DNA of 39,410 bases, from assembly GCA_964495145.1 (NCBI GenBank), contig CAZBUP010000011.1, positions 1-39,410 on the forward strand, read 5' to 3'. Shown piece after piece: positions 8,478 through 16,793 of this stretch. The position numbers and the translations under genes are program-made. Every line of letters starts with the position of its first letter. Position 1 is the first letter of the stretch. This DNA comes from UBA6120 sp964495145 (GTDB lineage Bacteria > Bacillota_I > Bacilli_A > RFN20 > CAG-826). The notes beneath the pieces were generated by a model that was given only the letters and a program-made list of their open reading frames with translations, did not search any database and had not been told where the DNA came from.

Positions 8478-10040
8478 ATGAAGCGATTCCTTGCCGCTCT
8501 TTTGGCGGGGCTAGCCGTCTTACCCTTGACTAGCTGCGGCCCTTTCGAATATGACATCGAGGACGTCTCCAACGAGCATAGTTCGGTTTTCTACGAAATA
8601 TTCGTCGGTTCTTTTTACGATTCCGACGGCGACGGGATGGGTGACTTGAACGGGGTGACCCAAAAACTCGATTATTTGGCCGATTTAGGCGTCGGCGGCA
8701 TCTGGCTGATGCCGATTCATCCTTCGCCGACCTATCATAAATACGACGTCACCGATTATTACGCCATCGCTCCGCAGTACGGCACCATGGCCGATTTCGA
8801 GGCCCTTTTAGCCGCGGCCGAAGCGCATCATATCGACGTGATGATGGACCTCGTCATCAACCATACGAGCAATCGCCATCCCTGGTTCACCCAAGCTGTC
8901 GAATTGTACCGTAACGGCAACTGCCATGCCGATGATAGCGTCTGCCATTATTACAATTTCTCGGATAAGTCGAAATCCGGCTACAGCAATACCTACGATT
9001 TTTATTACGAAGCCCAATTCTGGTCGGGCATGCCTGATTTGAACTTAGACAATCCCTATTTGCGCGACGTCATCGTCGACATCTGCGACTTTTGGCTTTC
9101 CAAGGGTGTTGACGGGTTCCGCCTCGACGCCGTCACGTCCTATTACACCGGCCATGACCAAGACAATATTGCCTTTCTGGCTTGGCTTAACGGGGCCGTC
9201 AAGGCCATCAAAAGCGACGCCTACATCGTCGGGGAAGGTCCCTGGGGCACGTTGCCTTCGACCATCGCCCCATACTATGCTTCGCAAATCGACAGTTTCT
9301 TCAACTTTCCGGTTTCGGTTACCGGCAACAAGCTCTATTTGGGCATTCGTCAGGAAACCGGATTGACTTTGGCCACCATGATGGCCAATTACAACGCCGA
9401 TATCAAAAACCGCAATCCCCAAGCTTTGGACGCCCCGTTTTTATCCAATCATGACCAAGGCCGGGTGGCTGGGCTCATGTATCCCGAGCAACGCGACTAT
9501 TACCGCAAATTGATGGGTTCCATCTATTTATTGATGCCGGGTCGCCCCTTCATTTATTACGGCGAGGAGATCGACATGCGCGGTTCCGGCATCGATGAGA
9601 ACAAGCGCCTGCCGATGATTTGGTCGGAAACCGACAAGACCGGCCAAACCGATTTGCCGATCGGCGCCAATTACGATATGGACCTGCAAGTCCAACTGGG
9701 GGCCAACGACCAACGGGAGAATCCCGATTCCCTCTTGAACCATTACCGCAAGGTCATTTCGGTGCGCACCAAGTACAATGATTACCTTGAGCAAGCCACC
9801 ATCGCCGCCATCGGTTCGAGCGAATCCGTTTATGGGTTACGTTATACAAGCCAAGCCGGCACCCTCGACATCTACACGAACATCACCCAAGAAGCCATTG
9901 AGGAAAATCTGACAGGTTCTTATGTTTTATTGGAAGATATCCCCACGGGTCATGAATATGCCAAATTAAAAGTCAAAAACGGCAGTAGCACCCTGACGAT
10001 TCCGCCTTTTGGGACCGTCATCGTGACGGCTTCGGCTTAG
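8478..10040 (+). CDS. GH13 alpha-amylase-like surface lipoprotein
   Basis: The product has 520 residues with a lipoprotein signal: MKRFLAALLAGLAVLPLTSC, with Cys20 in the lipobox. The GH13 regions follow: DLVINHTSN, GFRLDAVTS with nucleophile Asp217, GEGPW with acid/base Glu253, and SNHDQGR with His325-Asp326. A calcium-site-like loop DSDGDGMGD is near residue 52. It would be anchored on the outer face of the membrane, where it can cut starch or maltodextrin into oligosaccharides for the MalEFG importer. The subfamily resembles lipid-anchored amylases and neopullulanase-like enzymes; the exact specificity cannot be read from sequence alone. The spacing to malG (3 bases) and malQ (14 bases) supports a single operon. 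Confidence 0.9.
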   Translation: MKRFLAALLAGLAVLPLTSCGPFEYDIEDVSNEHSSVFYEIFVGSFYDSDGDGMGDLNGVTQKLDYLADLGVGGIWLMPIHPSPTYHKYDVTDYYAIAPQYGTMADFEALLAAAEAHHIDVMMDLVINHTSNRHPWFTQAVELYRNGNCHADDSVCHYYNFSDKSKSGYSNTYDFYYEAQFWSGMPDLNLDNPYLRDVIVDICDFWLSKGVDGFRLDAVTSYYTGHDQDNIAFLAWLNGAVKAIKSDAYIVGEGPWGTLPSTIAPYYASQIDSFFNFPVSVTGNKLYLGIRQETGLTLATMMANYNADIKNRNPQALDAPFLSNHDQGRVAGLMYPEQRDYYRKLMGSIYLLMPGRPFIYYGEEIDMRGSGIDENKRLPMIWSETDKTGQTDLPIGANYDMDLQVQLGANDQRENPDSLLNHYRKVISVRTKYNDYLEQATIAAIGSSESVYGLRYTSQAGTLDIYTNITQEAIEENLTGSYVLLEDIPTGHEYAKLKVKNGSSTLTIPPFGTVIVTASA

Positions 10041-10054
10041 AAGGAGATATTTTT

Positions 10055-11506
10055 ATGCGACAAGCGGGTATTTTACTGGCGGTTTCTTCGCTTCCCGGCC
10101 GTCACGGCGTCGGAGATTTTGGACCGGCCGCCTATCGATTCGTGCGCGAACTGGCCAAGACCGGGGCCAAATTGTGGCAAGTCTTGCCGCTCAATCCGCT
10201 CGGTTATGGTAATTCCCCTTACCAACCCTATTCTTCCAAAGCCATGGACGAGATTTATGTCAGCTTGGAAATGTTGATCAAAGACGGGCTTTTAAAAAAA
10301 GCCCCGCGCTTCCATGCTGGGCATCGTAAAGTCGATTATGACGCTGTGCGGGTTTACAAAGGCCGCTTCCTTAAGGAAGCATTTTCCCGTTTCGTCCCTG
10401 GCCGTAGCTATCGCCGATTCGTCAACGACAATCCCTGGCTTCACGATTACGCCGTTTTCATCACCCTGAAGAAACACAATGGGCTCCAACTGTGGACCGA
10501 ATGGCCATCTGACGATCGGGATTGGATCAAACATCGAAACGATTTGCCCCTTTATGAAACCGACATCCGCTATGAGATGTTCCTCCAATACGTCTTATTC
10601 CGGCAATGGCTGCGATTGAAACGCTACGCTAACGCCCATGGGATTCAATTGGTAGGCGACATTCCGATTTACGTCGGGATCGACAGCGAAGACGTTTGGT
10701 CGCACCAAGACCAGTTTCTGCTAGATTCAGACGGGCATCCGACTCACATCGCCGGGGTTCCACCCGATTATTTTTCAGCCACCGGCCAACGCTGGGGCAA
10801 TCCTTTGTACGATTGGGGTAAAATGCAGCAGGATGGTTTTGCCTTTTGGCTCGACCGGCTCAGCTATAACGCCCAACTGTTTGACTTGATTCGCATTGAC
10901 CATTTCCGCGCTTTCGACACCTATTGGAAAATCCCCGCCAGTTGCCCGACCGCGGTCGAAGGCGCTTGGATCGAAGCCCCGGGTTATGCCTTTTTCGACA
11001 CCCTATTTGCCCATTATCCACATCTAAAGATTCTGGCTGAGGATTTGGGGGATCTACGACCTCAAGTCTTGGAATTGCGCGACCATTACCGGTTTCCCGG
11101 CATGAAGATCGTCCAATTCAGTTTTGATTTCAAGGCGTATAGCCTGTTCGAAGATTATCGTCAGACGAACATGGCCGTCTATACCGGCACCCACGACAAT
11201 CAAACGACGCGAGGCTGGTATCTGGCCTTGTCGAAAGACGAGCAAACCCGAGTACGCGATTTCTTATCGGCCCGCGGCTACCATGATCGGCGGCTGGTCG
11301 ACCGGTTCGTGGCCTTGACGCTCGACAGCGCTCCCGACTATTCGATTATCCCGATGCAAGACGTGCTCGGGTATGGCGATTGGGCCCGGATGAACACGCC
11401 CGGAACCATCGGCGAACCGAACTGGCAGTGGAAACTGACTAACTTCAAGGCGTTCGTCCATCGCCGCGATTTCTTGAAACAGTCATTTGAACGCTCCAAA
11501 CGATGA
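10055..11506 (+). CDS. malQ: 4-alpha-glucanotransferase (amylomaltase), GH77
   Basis: The product has 483 residues, typical for bacterial amylomaltase, with no signal peptide. Signature segments run in order: GILLAVSSLPGRHGVGDFG at the N-terminus, WQVLPLNPLGYGNSPYQ, GDIPIYVGIDSEDVW, the nucleophile in RIDHFRAF, the acid/base in LAEDLGDL, and GTHDNQTTRGWY. It would transfer glucan segments between imported malto-oligosaccharides, releasing glucose and making chains usable by the alpha-glucosidase. AAGGAGATAT precedes the start. It is the last gene of the malEFG operon; no strong terminator follows, only an 8-bp inverted repeat without a T-run. Confidence 0.96.
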   Translation: MRQAGILLAVSSLPGRHGVGDFGPAAYRFVRELAKTGAKLWQVLPLNPLGYGNSPYQPYSSKAMDEIYVSLEMLIKDGLLKKAPRFHAGHRKVDYDAVRVYKGRFLKEAFSRFVPGRSYRRFVNDNPWLHDYAVFITLKKHNGLQLWTEWPSDDRDWIKHRNDLPLYETDIRYEMFLQYVLFRQWLRLKRYANAHGIQLVGDIPIYVGIDSEDVWSHQDQFLLDSDGHPTHIAGVPPDYFSATGQRWGNPLYDWGKMQQDGFAFWLDRLSYNAQLFDLIRIDHFRAFDTYWKIPASCPTAVEGAWIEAPGYAFFDTLFAHYPHLKILAEDLGDLRPQVLELRDHYRFPGMKIVQFSFDFKAYSLFEDYRQTNMAVYTGTHDNQTTRGWYLALSKDEQTRVRDFLSARGYHDRRLVDRFVALTLDSAPDYSIIPMQDVLGYGDWARMNTPGTIGEPNWQWKLTNFKAFVHRRDFLKQSFERSKR

Positions 11507-11525
11507 TAACTAAGCAGTAGTTATC
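11505..11525. repeat. 8-bp inverted repeat after malQ
   Basis: GATAACTA (11505-11512) and TAGTTATC (11518-11525) with a five-base loop. There is no T-run, so it may be a weak terminator or an operator in front of the promoter at 11546. It overlaps the malQ stop codon. Confidence 0.4.
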
Positions 11526-11545
11526 TATAAGCAAAAAATGTATTA

Positions 11546-11554
11546 TGTTAAAAT
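11546..11554 (+). promoter_or_regulatory. Extended -10 promoter of the RDD gene
   Basis: TG at 11546-11547, one base, then TAAAAT at 11549-11554. The start at 11572 is 17 bases downstream, with GAGGTGAT at 11561-11568 as ribosome site. No clear -35. Confidence 0.45.
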
Positions 11555-11571
11555 GATGGCGAGGTGATCGA

Positions 11572-12018
11572 GTGACCGCGCGTCCGATACATCGTTACCT
11601 GTCTTTTTTCATCGACTTGCTGGTGACCGGGGTCGTGTCTTTTCTCGTATCCTATCCGGCCATCATCACTTTTTTTGAAACCTTGGCGATTCGAAACTAC
11701 AATAACATCTCCAACTTGCTGTTGATCAGCATGCTGTGCGGGGCCATCGTCACCGTGCTCGACATCGCTTATTATCTCGTCTTGCCCTTGTTTTGGAAGT
11801 ACCAAACCATCGGCCGTTTCCTGACCCGGATCGCCATTGTCAAGGAAGACGGAAATCGGGTCGATTTCCAAACGCTGTTCATGCGGGAAGTCATCTGCCG
11901 GATGTTGGCCGGGTTCATGAGCCTGGGTTTGTCCATCCTTGCCGACGGATATTTGATCTCGATAACCCGCAATTCCTTCTCCGACGCCATCGCCCATACC
12001 AAAGTCATCGATATTTAA
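11572..12018 (+). CDS. RDD family membrane protein
   Basis: The product has 148 residues and starts at a GTG preceded by GAGGTGAT. The N-terminus ARPIHRYLSFFIDLLV carries the Arg and Asp that name the RDD family. Three or four membrane helices follow. A segment TIGRFLTRIAIVKEDG matches the usual G-(K/R)-x-L-x-x-I-x-V turn, and the C-terminal DAIAHTKVI corresponds to the last conserved Asp motif. RDD proteins are small membrane proteins; some are Na+/H+ exchangers or transport-related, but most are uncharacterised. It sits 15 bases before deoD, which has a strong ribosome site, so the two may be co-transcribed. No function is assigned beyond the family. Confidence 0.8.
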   Translation: MTARPIHRYLSFFIDLLVTGVVSFLVSYPAIITFFETLAIRNYNNISNLLLISMLCGAIVTVLDIAYYLVLPLFWKYQTIGRFLTRIAIVKEDGNRVDFQTLFMREVICRMLAGFMSLGLSILADGYLISITRNSFSDAIAHTKVIDI

Positions 12019-12033
12019 AGGAGGCACTATCCA

Positions 12034-12738
12034 ATGGCCACACCCCACATCAATGCTGAAAGCGGCGCCTTCGCCCCAACGGTCCTCATGCCGGGCGATC
12101 CTCTGCGCGCCAAGTACATCGCCGACAATTTCTTGACTGACGTCACCTTGGTGAACCAAGTCCGAAACGTTTTCGGATATACCGGCTTCTACAAAGGAAA
12201 ACGCGTTTCAGTCATGGCTTCGGGCATGGGCCAGCCGAGCATCGGCATCTATTCCCATGAGCTTTATACCCACTTTGGGGTCGAACGGATCATCCGGGTC
12301 GGCACCTGCGGGTCTTATCGTCCTGAAATCCATCTCTTCGACATCCTGATTTGCAGCGGCGCCTGCACCGACGGCAATTGGGCCGGCCAGTTCGATCTAA
12401 AAGGCGGCACCTATTCGGCCATTTGCGATTTCGACATGGCCAAAGACGCCTATGAGGCCATTCAGAAACGGAATTTGCCGCTCCACGTCGGCAACATTTT
12501 GAGCAGCGACGTCTTCTATGACGTCGACCCGTCCAGTTGGAAGAAGTGGGCCGCCCTCGGCTGCATGGGCGTCGAAATGGAATCCTACGCCTTATACTCG
12601 ACCGCGGCGCGCCTCGGCAAGAAAGCCCTGTGCCTTTTGACGGTCACCGATCATTTCATCCATCCCGAAAAAGCCACCCCGGTCCAACGCGAGCAGGGGT
12701 TGCGGCAAATGCTGGAAATCGCCTTAGAAATCGCCTAG
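12034..12738 (+). CDS. deoD: Purine-nucleoside phosphorylase, DeoD type
   Basis: The product has 234 residues, matching the hexameric DeoD family. The N-terminus MATPHINAESGAFAP and VLMPGDPLRAKYIA are near-identical to the family pattern. VGTCGSYRP corresponds to the phosphate-binding region, GVEMESYALY to the ribose-binding Met-Glu, and TVTDHF contains the catalytic Asp. The Arg of the C-terminal PVQREQG would be its partner in protonating the base. It cleaves purine ribo- and deoxyribonucleosides with phosphate to give the base and (deoxy)ribose-1-phosphate. AAAGGAGG lies before the start. A segment between FYDVDPSSW and AALGCMGVE is a few residues shorter than in the Escherichia enzyme. 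Confidence 0.97.
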   Translation: MATPHINAESGAFAPTVLMPGDPLRAKYIADNFLTDVTLVNQVRNVFGYTGFYKGKRVSVMASGMGQPSIGIYSHELYTHFGVERIIRVGTCGSYRPEIHLFDILICSGACTDGNWAGQFDLKGGTYSAICDFDMAKDAYEAIQKRNLPLHVGNILSSDVFYDVDPSSWKKWAALGCMGVEMESYALYSTAARLGKKALCLLTVTDHFIHPEKATPVQREQGLRQMLEIALEIA

Positions 12739-12742
12739 ACCG

Positions 12743-13357
12743 ATGTCGACGCCGCAAATCATCATCTTAATCGTTTTGATCGCCTTGGTGGTTTTTTCGC
12801 TGGCTTGGATCATCATTCCGATCCTTCGCCGGCGCTACGTCGCCAACCACCTGGTCCCCCATTTCGGCAAACGCATTTACCATATTGCGCTATACAATGA
12901 TTTTTACCTCATCAACCAAATCAACCTGAAGCTTGACGATGACAACGAAGCCCACATCGACCATTTGCTCTTCGGCGAAAAATACATTTACGTCATTAAG
13001 GACCGCTATTACGACGGGGCCCTGACCGGACAGGCGCGCGACGTCAACTGGATGTTCTACCAGCGGTTCGGCCGTCGGGGCAAATTCATCGCCAATCCGT
13101 TTTTGCTCAACCGGGTCCGGGTCGAGAAGCTCGCCTTGGTGACCGGTCTCGATCCCCACTTCTTCATCAGCGTGATTGTGACTAACGACCAATGCCTCCT
13201 CGATGAAATCGATACCAAAGACAACGCCACGTTCATCGTCAAACTCAAAAAACTCGAAAAATTGATTAAAACCATCGAAGAACGGGAAATCGAACCGATC
13301 GATCCTAATCAATTGGATCGGGCTGTCAAAGACATCCACCGGCTGGTCAAAGGGTAA
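12743..13357 (+). CDS. Membrane-anchored NERD-like domain protein
   Basis: The product has 204 residues. Residues 6-28 form one membrane helix. Residues 45-145 resemble the NERD (nuclease-related) domain: IDHLLFGEKYIYVI followed by a glycine-containing turn, a conserved Trp (DVNWMF), and NPFLLNRVRVEKL. In active NERD domains the strand after IDH carries Glu-x-Lys; here it reads VIKDRYY (residues 84-90), so that Glu and Lys are not retained, although Asp73 is. A nuclease activity is therefore doubtful. The remaining residues are charged and helical. The gene begins four bases after deoD and ends three bases before the next gene, so the three are probably one operon. Function unknown. Confidence 0.65.
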   Translation: MSTPQIIILIVLIALVVFSLAWIIIPILRRRYVANHLVPHFGKRIYHIALYNDFYLINQINLKLDDDNEAHIDHLLFGEKYIYVIKDRYYDGALTGQARDVNWMFYQRFGRRGKFIANPFLLNRVRVEKLALVTGLDPHFFISVIVTNDQCLLDEIDTKDNATFIVKLKKLEKLIKTIEEREIEPIDPNQLDRAVKDIHRLVKG

Positions 13358-13360
13358 CCC

Positions 13361-14407
13361 ATGGAAGAAAAGCCGGTTTCGATCATCTTCGACAGCTTCG
13401 AAGCCTATCGAAAGAATTTTAAAAAAATACTGGGACTGAGCGTCCCTTTCTTCATGATCGTGATCGTGACCATCGTTTTAGCGACGATTTTCCCGTTGAC
13501 GCTCATTTTCACGCTGCCGTTTTTCGTGATTCCCTTCGCCTTCGCCTACGCGGTCGCCTTGACCCAAGTCGTCAGCGAACATCCGCTGGCCTTCAACGAT
13601 TTTTATCGCTATATTTTGCTGGGTTTGTCACCCTTCGTTCGACGATTGATGCATCCTTTCATCACCTTACTGAAAATGCTGCTTTTGATCGCGATCACGA
13701 CGTTGGCCGTTTCGCTCATGGCAACCTGGCTGGCTCCGTCGCTGAATCCGGGTTTGATGATCTTACTCGACCAACTGACCGAAATGACGGCTACCGCGAC
13801 CATGGAAGAACTGCTTGCCTTCATAGAAGGCAACCAAGCGACGTTTTACCCACTTTTCAATGCCACATTGCTGACGAATGCTTTCGTCAGTTTGGCTTAT
13901 TTATTGATCAGTTTCAGTCAGAAGTTTCCAGCTCTTTTTCTCGCCGTTGGGTTGCCCAATGTTTTCCCGCAGCTTGACCGAATCCACCAAGCCGTGGTCC
14001 GGCGCCACCATAACCGCCTCGTGACGGCATTATTCAAATACCAATGGATCAGCTTTCTTGTTTTGACCCTCGGTTTCGTACTCGGTGGCACGATCAGCTG
14101 GTTGCTGGGCTATTCGAGCCTGATCGTATCCTTATTGGCCCCTTTGGCGGCCGTCCTGCTTTGGGGGATCATGATCCCGCATTATTTTTTAGTCCTTGGC
14201 TCGATCTACGGCCAATTTGAAAAGCATTATGTCCACGAATCTCAAGGCGAAATCCAATCTTTCCTCAAAGACCTTGACAAGATCAGCGAACTGAACGAGG
14301 AACAAAAGCGAACCGTTCGCGATGAGTTGACCAAGCATTTGGAAAAGCCTTCGATCGAGGAACCACCCTCCGATGAGAAAAATCCCCCAACGGACGAGCA
14401 ACCTTGA
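13361..14407 (+). CDS. Unrecognised multi-pass membrane protein
   Basis: The product has 348 residues. I do not recognise a named family. About six hydrophobic segments are visible: two closely spaced near residues 24-70, one near 105-122, one near 168-188, and two near 227-280. A charged cytoplasmic-looking tail follows, with a coiled-coil-like part (residues 290-325) and a proline- and acid-rich end (EEPPSDEKNPPTDEQP). The layout recalls DUF975-like or glycerophosphoryl-diester-associated membrane proteins, but no diagnostic motif is seen. It starts three bases after the NERD-like gene, which suggests co-translation. The role of this pair is unknown; a membrane-linked complex is only a guess. 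Confidence 0.7.
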   Translation: MEEKPVSIIFDSFEAYRKNFKKILGLSVPFFMIVIVTIVLATIFPLTLIFTLPFFVIPFAFAYAVALTQVVSEHPLAFNDFYRYILLGLSPFVRRLMHPFITLLKMLLLIAITTLAVSLMATWLAPSLNPGLMILLDQLTEMTATATMEELLAFIEGNQATFYPLFNATLLTNAFVSLAYLLISFSQKFPALFLAVGLPNVFPQLDRIHQAVVRRHHNRLVTALFKYQWISFLVLTLGFVLGGTISWLLGYSSLIVSLLAPLAAVLLWGIMIPHYFLVLGSIYGQFEKHYVHESQGEIQSFLKDLDKISELNEEQKRTVRDELTKHLEKPSIEEPPSDEKNPPTDEQP

Positions 14408-14599
14408 CCGAGGCGAGTTCATCGATGTGGATCTTTAGCGAATCGTGTCGACGTTTCATTTTGATCAACGGATTGTCGACGAATCTTTATCTTGGTTAAC
14501 CGATGCTTTCAAATGGTGAACGGCACCTCTATAAAGAAAAAAACCCTTGTTGAGAGGGCCCGGCGCCAGCGTGTTTTGGAAGCGCCAACTTTTCAAAAA
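14408..14599. other. Non-coding stretch between membrane protein and tRNA-Gly
   Basis: No gene with a credible start is visible on either strand. The right half holds the likely terminator of the leftward tRNA-Gly gene. The element TGTCGACG occurs twice (near 14443 and 14475), which may be chance. Confidence 0.5.
14534..14560 (-). terminator. Probable terminator of the tRNA-Gly transcript
   Basis: Read leftwards, a short stem CCCT/AGGG with a seven-base loop is followed by seven T. The stem is weak, so confidence is moderate, but position and T-run fit. Confidence 0.5.
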
Positions 14600-14673
14600 T
14601 GGAGCAGGTGACGGGAATCGAACCCGCATATCTACCTTGGCAAGGTAGTGTTCTACCACTGAACTACACCTGC
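14600..14673 (-). tRNA. tRNA-Gly (anticodon GCC)
   Basis: A full cloverleaf is visible on the minus strand: acceptor stem GCAGGTG/CACCTGC, D arm with TTCAGTGGTAGAA, anticodon arm with loop containing GCC (14641-14639), T arm with GGTTCGAATCC, discriminator T, and an encoded CCA. It reads Gly codons GGC/GGT. Confidence 0.96.
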
Positions 14674-14684
14674 GACGCCTAATC

Positions 14685-14714
14685 ATTATAAACAATCGAC
14701 CCTTGATTTATCAA
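14685..14714 (-). promoter_or_regulatory. tRNA-Gly promoter
   Basis: On the minus strand, TTGATA (14714-14709), an 18-base spacer and a perfect TATAAT (14690-14685) stand 12 bases before the tRNA. The -35 lies within a small TTGAT-ATCAA dyad. Confidence 0.8.
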
Positions 14715-14750
14715 GAGTAATATTTCAATAGTCGAAGAGGCGGCCTTTTG

Positions 14751-14759
14751 TGATAACAT
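14751..14759 (+). promoter_or_regulatory. Extended -10 promoter of gltX
   Basis: TG at 14751-14752, one base, then TAACAT at 14754-14759. The ATG at 14768 is only eight bases further, so the transcript would have almost no leader; the AAGG just before the ATG is too close to act as a normal ribosome site. Confidence 0.5.
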
Positions 14760-14767
14760 ATTAAGGT

Positions 14768-16596
14768 ATGAAATACCACCCTGATTTTATCCGCCTTGCG
14801 GATATTATGTTCCCGGACATCAGTGAAACACTCGATGATTTGGAACGCCGTTATCCCGAACGTCATCTGCCGCAAGGCGCCGAAGTGACCCGCTTTGCTC
14901 CCTCACCGACCGGTTTTTTGCATACCGGCAGTTTATTTGCTTCCTTGATTTCCCAAACCATCGCCCACCAATCGGGCGGCGTGTTTTTTGTACGATTGGA
15001 AGACACCGACACCAAACGGGAAATCCTCGGCAGCGATTTGGCTCTAATCGAACAGATGGCCGCTTTTGGCGTCGCTCCCGACGAAGGGTTTGGAGCCCGT
15101 CCGGAGGGCGACTACGGCCCCTACCGCCAGAGCGAACGGGCGTCGATATACAAAACTGTCATCAAGGAATTGGTTCGCCGCGGCGACGCCTATCCCTGCT
15201 TTGCCTCGACCGAAGAACTCGATGAATTGCGCAAATACCAAGAATCACGCAAAATCTTGACCGGTTATTACGGCTCCTTTGCCAAATATCGCGACTATCC
15301 GGTTGAAAAGGCCATATCCGACATCAAGGAAGGGCGCCCTTATGTGGTCCGTTTCCGGAGCCAGGGCGATCACAATTGCTACATTAAGATTTACGATGAA
15401 ATCCGCGGATCGCTTTCACTATCACAAAATGACCAAGACATCGTCATCTTGAAAAGCGACGGCCTGCCGACTTACCATTTCGCCCACGTGGTCGACGACC
15501 ACTTCATGCGGACGACGCTCGTATCCCGGGGCGAGGAATGGGTCGCATCGCTTCCGATTCACGTCGAGATGTTCGCTCGGCTCGGTTTTAAAGCGCCGCG
15601 TTTCGCCCATTTGCCGGTCATCATGAAGCTCGATGACGGGAAAAAACGCAAACTGAGCAAACGCCGCGACGTCGAAGCGGCCGTTTCCTATTTCTTGGNN
15701 NNNNNNNNNNNNNNNNNNNNNNNNNNNNNNNNNNNNNNNNNNNNNNNNNNNNNNNNNNNNNNNNNNNNNNNNNNNNNNNNNNNNNNNNNNNNNNNNNNAA
15801 ACGCAAACTGAGCAAACGCCGCGACGTCGAAGCGGCCGTTTCCTATTTCTTGGAACATGGATATCCGGTCGCCGCCGTGATCGAATACCTTTTCACCATC
15901 GCCAACAGCAACTTCGAAGAATGGCGGCTGCTTCATAAAACGTCACCGGTCACCGACTTCAAGATGACATTTGAGAAGATGTCGCTCGACGGCGCCTTGT
16001 TCGACATGGCTAAAGTCGTCTTCATTTCCAAGGAGGTGCTAGCCGCCAAATCCGCTCAGGAACTCGTGATCGAAACCCGGGAATATGCCACTCACTACCA
16101 CCCCGGCTTGTTGAATCTGATCGATCGCGACATGGATTATTTCCGGGCCATCGTCAACATCGAACGGGAAAAGGAAAATCCCCGCAAAGACTATTCGAGT
16201 TACGAGAGCATCTATGACTTGGTCAAGTATTTTTACCGCGACCATTATGAAAACGATTTTGACGCGACGAGATTCAATCCATCATTGCCCTTGGACACCA
16301 TCAAGGATTTCCTGAAAGCTTTGGTCGCGCGCATGAACATCGAAGGCGATGAACCGACATGGTTCGAAGGCTTTAAGGCCATTGCCGGCGAATTCGGGTT
16401 TGCCCCCTCGGGAAAAATCTATAAACAGAACCCGGGCCAATACCTTGGCCATATCGGCGACGCCGCCGAACTATTGCGGCTGGCGCTCACCGGTTTGAAG
16501 CAAACGCCGAACCTCTTCCAAATCATGAAGGTGCTCGGTCATCCGGAAGTCGTTTCGCGTCTTGAATTTGTCATTGATAAACTGCCTCAAAAGTAG
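14768..16596 (+). CDS. gltX: Glutamyl-tRNA synthetase, interrupted only by an assembly gap
   Basis: The gene charges tRNA-Glu with glutamate. The N-terminal part carries FAPSPTGFLHTGSL (the HIGH motif as HTGS), RLEDTDTKRE, and KRKLSKR (the KMSKS equivalent). The 55 bases before the 100-N gap (15644-15698) are repeated exactly after it (15799-15853). Removing the Ns and one copy joins 931 and 743 bases into 1674 bases, an exact 558 codons with no stop, giving a 557-residue protein that continues SYFLEHGYPVAAVIEYL as expected for the family. About 40 residues precede the first catalytic motif, as in some clostridial forms. The gene is therefore judged intact. It stands next to a tRNA-Glu gene. 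The promoter appears leaderless. Confidence 0.95.
15699..15798. other. 100-N scaffold gap with false size
   Basis: Exactly 100 unknown bases flanked by a perfect 55-base duplication (15644-15698 and 15799-15853). The flanks are one and the same sequence, so the true gap length is zero and the contigs overlap by 55 bases. Confidence 0.95.
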
Positions 16597-16611
16597 TTAA
16601 ATTAATGAGCT

Positions 16612-16688
16612 GGCCCGTTGGAGAAGCGGTTTAACTCATATCCCTCTCAAGGATACATTCATGGGTTCGAACCCCATACGGGTCACCA
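16612..16688 (+). tRNA. tRNA-Glu (anticodon CTC)
   Basis: Acceptor stem GGCCCGT/ACGGGTC, five-pair anticodon stem TATCC/GGATA with loop CTCTCAA (anticodon CTC at 16646-16648), T arm GGGTTCGAACCCC, discriminator A and encoded CCA. The body closely matches the tRNA-Glu(TTC) at 31470. It reads GAG and lies 15 bases after gltX. Confidence 0.92.
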
Positions 16689-16699
16689 GTATCGCACCG

Positions 16700-16721
16700 A
16701 CGCGCCGAAAGCGCGTTTTTT
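16700..16721 (+). terminator. Terminator after tRNA-Glu(CTC)
   Basis: Stem ACGCGC (16700-16705) and GCGCGT (16711-16716) with loop CGAAA, followed by T at 16716-16721. It would end the gltX-tRNA transcript. Confidence 0.88.
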
Positions 16722-16726
16722 CGTTG

Positions 16727-16759
16727 AGCAAATCGTTTGCTTCTACCGGATTCCGGTAG
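16727..16759. repeat. Two adjacent short inverted repeats upstream of the frnE-like gene
   Basis: AGCAAA/TTTGCT (16727-16732 and 16736-16741) is followed directly by CTACCGGA/TCCGGTAG (16743-16750 and 16752-16759) with a one-base centre. The second is a perfect palindrome and could be an operator; no ordinary promoter is seen beside it. Confidence 0.5.
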
Positions 16760-16793
16760 GAAAATATCCACGACGCCCAAGGAGGCTCTCGCC

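Noticed and set aside
11505..11525. Full intrinsic terminator after malQ
   Set aside because: The stem is A/T-rich and not followed by T, so it is recorded only as an inverted repeat.
14408..14767. T-box or other riboswitch upstream of gltX
   Set aside because: The gltX promoter leaves almost no leader, and the stretch further up is taken by the leftward tRNA-Gly gene.
15850..16596. Separate second half-gene of gltX starting after the gap
   Set aside because: The flanking 55-base duplication shows that both parts are one gene.
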